From contig JAFSTL010000106.1 of assembly GCA_017450545.1 (NCBI GenBank), forward strand, positions 1 to 7,007: a DNA stretch of 7,007 bases, written 5' to 3'. Each line of letters opens with the position of its first letter. Position 1 is the first letter of the stretch. Positions 1 to 6,723 of this stretch are shown here, in pieces. The position numbers and the translations under genes were made by a program. The notes beneath the pieces are model-generated. The model saw only the letters and a list, made by a program, of their open reading frames with translations, made no database searches and was not told the DNA's origin. This DNA is from Alphaproteobacteria bacterium. GTDB lineage: Bacteria; Pseudomonadota; Alphaproteobacteria; RUG11792.

Positions 1-1248
1 AGACCTGTTCGTGGAATGAAGGATTTATACGGTGCTGCAATGGAGAAGTATGACTATATAGTCGATACTGCGATAAAAATCGGAAAAAAATACGGATATA
101 ACATAATAAAGACTCCTATTGTCGAGTTAACAGAGATATTTCAGCGCTCGATTGGCGACGAGACCGATGTTGTTTCAAAAGAGATGTATACATTCATGGA
201 TAAGGGGGGCGAGTCAATCACTTTGAGACCAGAGGGAACGGCTGCCGTTATGCGAGCCATTGTGAGCGAGAATTTGGGGCAATGTTTTCCGCTAAAGCTG
301 ATGTATCATGGCGAAATGTTTCGGTATGATAGACCGCAAAGGGGGCGGTATCGTCAATTTCATCAACTAGGAGCTGAATGTGTTGGAGATAAAAGTCCAT
401 ATACAGATGCAATATTGATTTGTATGGCTATGGAAATTTTGAATGCGATTGGAATATTTGATGTTAAAGTTTTGATCAATACGCTTGGGGACGAAGAAAC
501 AAGAAGTGCGTATACGAAAGGTTTAGTAAAATATTTTTCACGTCATGAAGATAAATTATCCGATGATTCGAAACGTCGACTTGGCAAAAATCCCATGAGA
601 ATACTTGATTCAAAAGATGAAAACGACCGAGCAATTTGCCAAATGGCACCGGTGATTACCGACTATTTGAGCAAAGGATCAGAACAGTATTTTCAAAGGA
701 CATGTGAACTTTTGGAACTTTGTGGAGTAAATTTCGAGATCAATAATTTTTTAGTTAGAGGACTTGATTACTATAGCGAGACTGCGTTTGAGTTTCAGTC
801 TGATTCTGGAGAATATAATGATTCCATAGGCGGAGGAGGAAGGTATGACAAACTTCTGGCTTTATTCGGAGGCGCTGATGTTTCAGGCATTGGATTTGCG
901 TTTGGAATCGAAAGATTGATGTTGTTGATGGACGACGCGAAATTCGGAGAGCAACAACCCAAAGTAGCTGTTGTGCCTGTTTCTGAAAAAGAAAATGAAG
1001 TCTCATTTCAGCTTCTAAAGTCGTTATACGATGCAGGAATATCTGCGGAGTTTATACATCTCGGCAATCTTAGCAAAAAAATGAAAATAGCCGATAGGTT
1101 GCATTGTAAAATGGCAGTTATCATCGGAGAAGACGAAATTGCAACTAATAATTTCACTGTTAAGCTTATGGAATGTGCTGACGAATTAGAAAAGACTAAA
1201 TCTGTTTCGAAAAACGATATAGTGAGTTTCATTAAACATAACCTTTGA
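1..1248 (+). CDS. hisS: Histidine--tRNA ligase (5' truncated by window edge)
   Basis: Class II aminoacyl-tRNA synthetase that charges tRNA-His with histidine in the cytoplasm. The frame is open from base 1. The first residues, RPVRG-MKDLYG, match the N-terminal RGxxDL element of the family, so the ATG at base 16 is internal and the true start is a few codons upstream, outside the window. Numbering from that Met: motif 1 region with the LRPEGTA histidine/ATP-pocket segment at 70-76; motif 2 around 97-121 (GEMFRYDRPQRGRYRQFHQ); the HisRS-specific LVRGLDYYSETAFEF segment at 246-260; GGGGRYD at 272-278; motif 3 GIGFAFGIERL at 291-301; and a C-terminal anticodon-binding domain from about 315 to 405. 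The 410 visible residues are close to the usual ~420. All signature residues are present, so the enzyme should be active. Its TGA stop overlaps the trmD start, implying co-transcription and translational coupling. Confidence 0.97.
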   Translation, partial: RPVRGMKDLYGAAMEKYDYIVDTAIKIGKKYGYNIIKTPIVELTEIFQRSIGDETDVVSKEMYTFMDKGGESITLRPEGTAAVMRAIVSENLGQCFPLKLMYHGEMFRYDRPQRGRYRQFHQLGAECVGDKSPYTDAILICMAMEILNAIGIFDVKVLINTLGDEETRSAYTKGLVKYFSRHEDKLSDDSKRRLGKNPMRILDSKDENDRAICQMAPVITDYLSKGSEQYFQRTCELLELCGVNFEINNFLVRGLDYYSETAFEFQSDSGEYNDSIGGGGRYDKLLALFGGADVSGIGFAFGIERLMLLMDDAKFGEQQPKVAVVPVSEKENEVSFQLLKSLYDAGISAEFIHLGNLSKKMKIADRLHCKMAVIIGEDEIATNNFTVKLMECADELEKTKSVSKNDIVSFIKHNL

Positions 1249-1958
1249 TGTTGATAACAGTTATCACCATTTTTCCGGAAATGTTTCCCGGAGCTTTGGC
1301 GTATAGTTTGCCGGGAAAAGCGCTTGGAAAGTTGTGGGATTTGCGTGTTATTAACATTAGAGATTTTGCTCAAGACCGCCATAAAACAGTTGATGACACG
1401 CCCTATGGCGGAGGTGCCGGAATGGTTATGAAGCCGGATGTCATCGATAAAGCTCTGCGATATGCGTTATCGTTATATACCGATAAGCCGGAAATAGTTT
1501 ATATGACACCACGTGGACAACTTTTTAAGCACAAAATTGCTCGACAAATCGCCACAAATACGTCAGGAATGATACTACTTTGCGGACGTTATGAAGGCGT
1601 TGATCAGAGGGTCATAGACCATTGGAAAGATACACAAAACATGAGAGAAATAAGCATCGGCGACTATGTTGTTTTTGGTGGAGAAATACCTGCAATGATT
1701 GTTATAGAAGCGTGTTTGAGATTTTGCCCGGGAATAATGAGTAACGAGAATTCTGTCATAGATGAAAGCTTTACGAATGGTTTGCTTGAGTATCCACAAT
1801 ATACTCGTCCTTCTGTGTGGAATAACGTGGCAGTTCCGGACGTGCTTCTTTCCGGAAACCACAGAGATATTGATTCTTGGCGATTTGAAGCAGCGCAACG
1901 CATAACGAAAACTATACGTCCGGACTTGTGGAAACAAATAACGGATAACGAATTGTAA
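1248..1958 (+). CDS. trmD: tRNA (guanine-N1)-methyltransferase TrmD
   Basis: SPOUT-fold enzyme that uses S-adenosylmethionine to make m1G37 next to the anticodon, preventing +1 frameshifting. I chose the ATG at 1248, whose A is the last base of the hisS stop (TGATG). The frame also opens one codon earlier with TTG, but the protein then begins MM, and the family start is M-x-x-x-(I/V)-x-T-(I/L)-FPEMF, which fits 1248. The result is 236 residues, near the usual length. Visible motifs: FPEMF at 9-13; DDTPYGGGAGMVM at 49-61; the SAM-binding knot segments TPRGQ 87-91, LLCGRYEGVDQRV 110-122 and SIGDYVVFGGEIPAM 136-150; then ESF-TNGLLEYPQYTRP 173-188 and LLSGNH further on. The residue before SF is Glu173, where E. 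coli has the catalytic Asp169. There is no clear Shine-Dalgarno sequence, which fits coupling to hisS. trmD is usually found with rimM and rplS; here it follows hisS. Confidence 0.97.
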   Translation: MLITVITIFPEMFPGALAYSLPGKALGKLWDLRVINIRDFAQDRHKTVDDTPYGGGAGMVMKPDVIDKALRYALSLYTDKPEIVYMTPRGQLFKHKIARQIATNTSGMILLCGRYEGVDQRVIDHWKDTQNMREISIGDYVVFGGEIPAMIVIEACLRFCPGIMSNENSVIDESFTNGLLEYPQYTRPSVWNNVAVPDVLLSGNHRDIDSWRFEAAQRITKTIRPDLWKQITDNEL

Positions 1959-1980
1959 TTTAATGATACATATCCGTTAT
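1938..1980. terminator. Inverted repeat between convergent trmD and lptD, possible bidirectional terminator
   Basis: ATAACGGATA at 1938-1947 is the exact reverse complement of TATCCGTTAT at 1971-1980. A further 4-bp pairing (TGTA 1954-1957 with TACA 1967-1970) could extend the stem across a 6-base bulge. The arms contain the last codons of trmD and the stop of lptD, so RNA from either gene would carry the hairpin at its 3' end. The stem is AT-rich and has no strong U-tract, so it is a weak intrinsic terminator at best; it may instead protect 3' ends. Confidence 0.4.
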
Positions 1981-4250
1981 GCGACCATCTCTATGTCATC
2001 GTTATACGCAGCTCGTTTGCCAGAATGTATGAAATTACCAAGATTTTTGAAACGTATTGTGAGGATTATTCCTGTTTTTGGTTTTATGTCTTTATGTTTA
2101 AAATTTGTTCGGTATATTCCAAACTCTAGACCAAAGCATTCGTCTGTATAGCTCACGAAAACGGAACTAACCAAGTTGTGCTTGCTGCCGGTGTGTGGAA
2201 ATAAATTAAATAATTGTGAACCAGAAATTTTCCAATATTCATTGAATTTATATCCGCATTGCGCGCCAAGTTGCGACACGCCGCGCTCTTCCACACAGTT
2301 TATCCGATCATCTTGGAAATAACTCAAGCCAACAGATACCTTACTATATTCTATGCTTGCTCCAGCTTCAAATTGATGCGATTTTTCTAAAATTGGCAAT
2401 CCCACAAATCTCGTTCTGAATGACAAAATTTCGTTTGGCTTAAAAACAAATCGTCCGACAAAACTATCCCTGTTTTTAAACTGTTTTCGTCCATCTTGAG
2501 ATACTGCAAATGAGCGCCCTATATAAAAATTTAACCATCTGCGCTTAGCGTTATAAACAGAGTCTTCCATCCCAACGGAAATTCGTTCGCCTTGCTCGAT
2601 AGTATCATATCCTCCGATTCTGTTTACCGAGTGTAAATTTAAATCGCTGAAATTGTCAAAAATCGAATCTTCTCTTTGCTTTATTTTGATGCGATCATTA
2701 GAAGTCTGAACGCTTGTTAGCGATACCTTGGGGCTCCAAATTGAGGTATGCTGACCGAATACCTCCAGTTTGCTCTCAAATGGCATCGATAATGCCAGCT
2801 GGTTTTCGAGAATGGGATATGTATTTGTTATATTTTTTCCAGTATCAGTTTTGCTTACAGAAAACGTATCTGTTCTTATCGCGGAATGAAAATCACATAA
2901 GATTGGCGAACAAATAGTCGACGCACTCCATTTAACTGTATTCGATGTTCTGAAAAACTTTTCTGCTAATTCATTATTCTTTTTTTCATTCCGTGTCAGA
3001 TATAAGGTATCGCTGTCAAAGGTCATCGTGCCCCAAGAGATATCTCTTCGTTTGTTAAAGTTTATGTGAGGAAAAACAACCGGCGCAGTTGCTTTATCCT
3101 CGGTTTGATACACATGTCCCTCAGTTATTAAAAAATAATCTTTTTCGTATAAATCCATCATTATTCCAGAATCGTTATATTTCTTATTCATATATTCTTT
3201 GTATCCTCGAATATGTTCCACAGGATACTTTGTTTTATACGTCATATCACTAGAACGGTTTAGTCGCAACGTCAGATCTGCATTGTCGAGTCCATGTGAT
3301 TTTATGATTGTATCAATGTGCCATCTTGAATTTTTATCTCGTTTGTTAGCTTCTTCATTTGCCTTCTTTGCTTTTTTTGCTGCAGTATCATTTTGTTCGA
3401 CTGATGAACTTCCTGATTTAATCTTATTTCTGCCTTTTTCTAAAAAGCTGGCTGAAAACGAAAAATCTGCATGTGAAAAAAGTTGCCTATATTCAGCAGA
3501 AGCAAATGCACGTCGTCTGGAATTTAAAAAGGGCGTCAATTTCAAAGATTTGTCTGGGCTAATTGCTATATAAAATGGAAATCCAGCTAAAAAACCGATG
3601 TCACTATTCCGTCTGATTATTGGAACCAAGAAACCAGTCTTATGCTTAACCTCAAAAGATGGGTGTTCAAAATATGGAGAAAACAGTATGGGTTTGCCTT
3701 TTATTCGCAATTTCACATTCTTATATGTAATCTTTTGCTTTTTCTTGTCATATATAACCTTTTCTGCCATCAAATCCCACAGAGGGGATGAACACGCCGT
3801 TTCCTTGCATGGGGTATATGAAGCATTTTCAAAAGTATAGAATTCGGCAGATTTTTTCCCTTTCTTTGCTTTTATTTTTGATGAATCGTGTAAAACAACA
3901 ACTAATGCGTCTGCTATAGCATTTTTAAAATCTTGTTCAATAACTATATTTCGTGCAGAAAAAATATCTCCATTAGGCTCTTTCATTATTGATTCGCCAA
4001 CAAGCTTTATTGCGCCTGTTTTTCGATTATACTCAACTTTTTCCGAATATAATTCACGAGTTTTGTTATCATTCAAGTGTTGGATAACGTGAACATCTTC
4101 GTCTGCAAGAATTACCCCAGTTTCAGGATCGTATGAAACACTTCCGGCATCCAAAATTATCTCAGCTTTTATTTTTAAAATACTGCATAAAACAATGCAG
4201 ATAAGTCCCTTTATCCAAAAGCTTTTCAAATGACATTTTTTACAAGACAA
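1977..4250 (-). CDS. lptD: LPS-assembly outer membrane protein LptD
   Basis: Outer-membrane component of the Lpt machine, which with LptE inserts LPS into the outer leaflet. Numbering is from the first possible start, TTG at 4250 (757 residues). There is no ATG near the 5' end. A second TTG at 4229 gives MKSFWIKGLICIVLCSILKIKA, a clean Sec signal peptide, and may be the real start. The mature N-terminus (about 30-135) is the OstA/LptA-like beta-jellyroll with repeats such as VSYDPETGVILADEDV and VEYNRKTGAIKLVGES. Then come YTPC-x4-C (145-153), the family signature PLWDLMAEKVIYDKKKQKITYKN (156-178) and P-x-L-x-SPYFEHPS (187-198), and the C-terminal barrel to about 740, ending in the typical GIILTIRFKNLGNF. 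A Lys-rich polar stretch (about 271-308) interrupts the early barrel. The gene stands alone on its strand, without the surA or pdxA partners common elsewhere, and converges on trmD. Confidence 0.95.
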   Translation of the reverse strand: MSCKKCHLKSFWIKGLICIVLCSILKIKAEIILDAGSVSYDPETGVILADEDVHVIQHLNDNKTRELYSEKVEYNRKTGAIKLVGESIMKEPNGDIFSARNIVIEQDFKNAIADALVVVLHDSSKIKAKKGKKSAEFYTFENASYTPCKETACSSPLWDLMAEKVIYDKKKQKITYKNVKLRIKGKPILFSPYFEHPSFEVKHKTGFLVPIIRRNSDIGFLAGFPFYIAISPDKSLKLTPFLNSRRRAFASAEYRQLFSHADFSFSASFLEKGRNKIKSGSSSVEQNDTAAKKAKKANEEANKRDKNSRWHIDTIIKSHGLDNADLTLRLNRSSDMTYKTKYPVEHIRGYKEYMNKKYNDSGIMMDLYEKDYFLITEGHVYQTEDKATAPVVFPHINFNKRRDISWGTMTFDSDTLYLTRNEKKNNELAEKFFRTSNTVKWSASTICSPILCDFHSAIRTDTFSVSKTDTGKNITNTYPILENQLALSMPFESKLEVFGQHTSIWSPKVSLTSVQTSNDRIKIKQREDSIFDNFSDLNLHSVNRIGGYDTIEQGERISVGMEDSVYNAKRRWLNFYIGRSFAVSQDGRKQFKNRDSFVGRFVFKPNEILSFRTRFVGLPILEKSHQFEAGASIEYSKVSVGLSYFQDDRINCVEERGVSQLGAQCGYKFNEYWKISGSQLFNLFPHTGSKHNLVSSVFVSYTDECFGLEFGIYRTNFKHKDIKPKTGIILTIRFKNLGNFIHSGKRAAYNDDIEMVA

Positions 4251-4258
4251 TATATTTT

Positions 4259-4287
4259 AGTTTACTAGATTACATCACGAGTGTAAA
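4259..4287 (-). promoter_or_regulatory. Candidate sigma-70 promoter for lptD
   Basis: On the minus strand, TTTACA (4282-4287; 5/6 to the -35 consensus) is followed after exactly 17 bases by TAAACT (4259-4264; 4/6 to the -10). Transcription would begin near 4252, almost at the first TTG of lptD (4250), leaving a leader of about 22 bases if translation begins at TTG 4229. Such matches occur by chance in AT-rich DNA, but position and spacing are good. Confidence 0.45.
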
Positions 4288-4323
4288 TCCCCAAAAGCAA
4301 TGCTAGAAGTTTTAAAAGTCGCA

Positions 4324-4332
4324 TGATATAAT
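4324..4332 (+). promoter_or_regulatory. Extended -10 promoter element for the divergent unknown gene
   Basis: TGATATAAT is a perfect extended -10 (TGnTATAAT). No convincing -35 lies 15-18 bases upstream (TAGAAG or similar), which is normal for extended -10 promoters. The predicted transcription start is near 4339, downstream of the first TTG of the frame (4332). This argues that translation begins further in, at TTG 4344, GTG 4359 or GTG 4365. Confidence 0.45.
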
Positions 4333-4364
4333 TGTCTATAGATTTGAATGAAAAGTATGTGCTT

Positions 4365-5624
4365 GTGAAAAATTTATCACGATTTGTTGCATTTTCGACT
4401 TTATTAAGCCAAGCTTTGTGTATTGCAGGTGTTCCGAACGTGAAATTTCAAGTTAATAAAAATATTTCCTTATTATATCTATCGTATCTGGAAAATTCAT
4501 CAGAAAAAGAGTATAAAGCAGTTCATGATGAAATAGAAAATTCGTTTAACACTATTGCTGCAGATGATCTTGAAAAATCGGAATTTGTAAAAAATCTATG
4601 TGACATAGAAAAAGCAAAATATAGACACAAATTTATGACGCCAACTTTTATGACGTTGTGGAGCAAAGCGAGTGAAAAATACGATAGCATATTTGATAGT
4701 GAATTTGAAGTGTTGAGTGATAGATGTGTGGAATTACAGTCATATTTCGACAAGTTATATTCTATCTCTAAATTAGATTTTTCCCCTGTGTTTGATTTTT
4801 ACAGTAGTTCGCTTAAAAAGAATACTGTATTCACAATCTTTGTGTGCCCAACTCAGAAAAATAGCGGTAATTATGCAAAAGAATTCGGAACAAATATAGT
4901 ATTAAAATTTAATTATGCAAATAAAACTGCAGATACTTGTGAAATATTGGAACAAATATGTCATATTTTGTATAAAAGAATGATATTGCCAAATGCTCTT
5001 CAAAATTTCTTTTACGAACATAAGTCTAAAAATGCGTATCCGGCGTATGTCCTTTTGGATAATGTTCTTGCGTATTCAATAGCAAAAATATGGGCGCTGG
5101 AAACGATACCTGCTCCGTATGATTCTGCCATAACAAAATCTGAAGATAAAAAAATTTTGGAATTAGCCGCGAAAGTTTTGCCAGCATTAAAAAAATACTT
5201 AAAAGCACGAAAGAAAATCGATCAGGAGTTTGTTAATGAATATATAAATTTGATAGATCAGTTTTACCCAGATTTATATAAAGACTATAATATTACAATG
5301 CATAGTATTTCACTTATTGTGGAAAATGGAATAGATTATACAGAAGCTTGTAAAATTATACAAAAACAGCATGGAACGCAAGAAATAACAACAACCCCAG
5401 GAAGTCATACGACGGTATTCATTGGCAAGAATTTAGGACATCCAGCACTAAGAGGACTACAAGATAAACTGCCTAAGAGGGACAATGATTATATGTTTAT
5501 AAAACTTGATAAAGGGAAATTATATTTTGTATTCAAAACAAATGATTTGCGTAAAGTAAAAAAAGCCCTAGCAAACTTAACAGAACAACCGCCTCTCTCC
5601 AAAGGCATAACTGTCAACCTGTAA
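4365..5624 (+). CDS. Uncharacterised protein, possibly exported, with a degenerate metalloprotease-like segment
   Basis: I do not recognise this gene. The frame is open from TTG 4332, directly after a stop, and has no ATG for about 100 codons. I prefer GTG 4365 because an extended -10 overlaps the TTG and because GTG 4365 begins MKNLSRFVAFSTLLSQALCIAG, which looks like a Sec signal peptide (419 residues). No strong Shine-Dalgarno sequence is visible for any choice. Residues about 28-150 look mostly helical and polar, with many Lys and Glu. Around 192-203 lies CEILEQICHILY, with E-Q-I-C-H (196-200) spaced like an H-E-x-x-H zinc site, and 30 residues on LLDNVLAYSIAKIW (230-243) resembles the LxEALA-type segment that supplies the third ligand in some gluzincins. 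If homologous, two ligands and the catalytic Glu are lost, making it a pseudo-enzyme. The C-terminus (about 375-401) looks like a small alpha/beta unit. The gene is more AT-rich than its neighbours and overlaps asd tail to tail. Confidence 0.8.
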   Translation: MKNLSRFVAFSTLLSQALCIAGVPNVKFQVNKNISLLYLSYLENSSEKEYKAVHDEIENSFNTIAADDLEKSEFVKNLCDIEKAKYRHKFMTPTFMTLWSKASEKYDSIFDSEFEVLSDRCVELQSYFDKLYSISKLDFSPVFDFYSSSLKKNTVFTIFVCPTQKNSGNYAKEFGTNIVLKFNYANKTADTCEILEQICHILYKRMILPNALQNFFYEHKSKNAYPAYVLLDNVLAYSIAKIWALETIPAPYDSAITKSEDKKILELAAKVLPALKKYLKARKKIDQEFVNEYINLIDQFYPDLYKDYNITMHSISLIVENGIDYTEACKIIQKQHGTQEITTTPGSHTTVFIGKNLGHPALRGLQDKLPKRDNDYMFIKLDKGKLYFVFKTNDLRKVKKALANLTEQPPLSKGITVNL

Positions 5625-6648
5625 TGTTGTTATAGTAAGAAGTATGAACTAATCTTTGTGCTATTTGAACAGCGTTAAGTGCTGCTCCCTTACGAACATT
5701 GTCAGCGCATACCCAGAACGAAAGTACATTCGGAATATCCGGATGTTGTCGAATGCGACTGACATAAACATCATTTTTAGATGCGACATCTATGGGCGTT
5801 GCATATTCATATTTCCTTAGATTGTCTACAACTGTTACGCCTGGGAATTTACGTAATGCTTCAGTCGCTTGAACAAGATCCACATTGTTAGCAAATTTTG
5901 CATAAACAGAGACCGCATGACCGACTATCACCGGAACTCTAACGCATGTTGCTGTTATATGTAAATTCGGCAAATTAAGTATTTTCTTTGTTTCATTCAT
6001 CATCTTCAATTCTTCTTTTGTGTATAATGAGTTTGTAAATTCATCTATTTGTGGTATTACGTTATAAGCTATTTGCTTTTTGAAGCAATGAGGCGTTACT
6101 GGATTTTTTCCTTTCAACTGACTATTTTGCAACAACAGTTCATCGACTCCCTTTTGACCTGCGCCGGAAGTTGCCTGATACGTTGATACGACAACTTCTC
6201 TTAGGTCAAATTCATCGTGCAACGGTTTAAGAGCCATAACCATTTGAATAGTTGAGCAATTCGGATTTGCTATGATTCGGGAATTATACCGTCCTAAATC
6301 GACAAAATTTATTTCAGGAACAATCAGCGGGATTTGTTCAAACATTCTAAAGAACGAAGTGTTGTCTATTGCAATACAACCGCTTTCTACTGCTTTTGGA
6401 ACGTATATTTCCGAAACGGCAGAGCCGGCAGAGAACAGCGCGAAATCATATCCAGCAAAATCCACTCCCGCCAAGTCGTGAACTTCTAAGGAACACGCAT
6501 TTCCATAGGATACCCGAGAGCCAGCGCTTCTCTTAGACGCAGCAGCCAAAACATTTTTTGAGTTGACGCCGATTTCGCATAGTATCGATAGCATCTCCCG
6601 TCCAACGCGCCCAGTCGCCCCAACAACAACAAATTTTTTAGATTGCAT
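5614..6648 (-). CDS. asd: Aspartate-semialdehyde dehydrogenase
   Basis: NADPH-dependent cytoplasmic enzyme that reduces beta-aspartyl phosphate to aspartate semialdehyde, the branch point to diaminopimelate (peptidoglycan and lysine), threonine and methionine. The 344-residue length is typical of the class found in alphaproteobacteria and Gram-positives. Visible: the NADP-binding loop GATGRVG at 10-16; FSAGSAVSE 72-80; DNTSFFRM 95-102; the catalytic cysteine Cys131 in NPNCST (128-133); STYQATSGAGQKG 155-167; YNVIP 195-199; and the substrate/catalytic pair Arg237 and His244 in RVPVIVGH. All key residues are present, so it should be active. The ATG at 6648 has a good ribosome binding site. It lies 75 bases downstream of rpmE on the same strand with no clear terminator between, so they probably form one operon. 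Its 3' end overlaps the convergent unknown gene by 11 bases. Confidence 0.97.
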   Translation of the reverse strand: MQSKKFVVVGATGRVGREMLSILCEIGVNSKNVLAAASKRSAGSRVSYGNACSLEVHDLAGVDFAGYDFALFSAGSAVSEIYVPKAVESGCIAIDNTSFFRMFEQIPLIVPEINFVDLGRYNSRIIANPNCSTIQMVMALKPLHDEFDLREVVVSTYQATSGAGQKGVDELLLQNSQLKGKNPVTPHCFKKQIAYNVIPQIDEFTNSLYTKEELKMMNETKKILNLPNLHITATCVRVPVIVGHAVSVYAKFANNVDLVQATEALRKFPGVTVVDNLRKYEYATPIDVASKNDVYVSRIRQHPDIPNVLSFWVCADNVRKGAALNAVQIAQRLVHTSYYNNITG

Positions 6649-6649
6649 A

Positions 6650-6657
6650 GATCACCT
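6650..6657 (-). promoter_or_regulatory. Strong ribosome binding site of asd
   Basis: Reading on the minus strand, AGGTGATC ends two bases before the asd ATG. It matches eight consecutive bases of the sequence complementary to the 16S rRNA 3' end, the longest Shine-Dalgarno match I see in this window, and it fixes the start at 6648. trmD, lptD, rpmE and the unknown gene have none comparable. Confidence 0.7.
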
Positions 6658-6671
6658 GCAGTCAAGCAGAA

Positions 6672-6700
6672 AATATGGGAGGCAGTGAGCTAAAATTCAA
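6672..6700 (-). promoter_or_regulatory. Weak candidate promoter for asd
   Basis: On the minus strand, TTGAAT (6695-6700) and CATATT (6672-6677) are separated by 17 bases, and each matches 4 of 6 consensus positions. It could give asd its own transcript in addition to read-through from rpmE. This quality of match is expected by chance in DNA of this composition. Confidence 0.25.
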
Positions 6701-6723
6701 AGAAACGCACCGCCACCTGCCGA

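Noticed and set aside
755..1937. Several open frames on the minus strand opposite hisS and trmD (for example 1008-1382, 1575-1937).
   Set aside because: They lie fully antisense to well-conserved genes, resemble no protein I know, and have no ribosome binding site or promoter. They are shadows of the sense codon pattern.
2714..3840. Plus-strand open frames inside lptD (2714-2917, 3199-3573, 3598-3840).
   Set aside because: These are antisense to lptD, rich in Phe/Ser/Cys as expected from the complement of a Lys/Glu-rich gene, and have no supporting signals.
4234..4236. ATG on the minus strand just inside the lptD 5' end.
   Set aside because: It is out of frame with lptD, so it cannot be the lptD start.
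5584..5631. Inverted repeat AACAAC/GTTGTT around the convergent ends of the unknown gene and asd.
   Set aside because: Only 6 bp of weak pairing with a 36-base loop and no U-tract; indistinguishable from chance.
6681..6721. Possible hairpin between rpmE and asd (GGCAG 6681-6685 with CTGCC 6717-6721, plus two pairs across a bulge).
   Set aside because: The stem is short, the loop is about 27 bases and no T-run follows on the minus strand, so it does not look like an intrinsic terminator. Read-through into asd is more likely.
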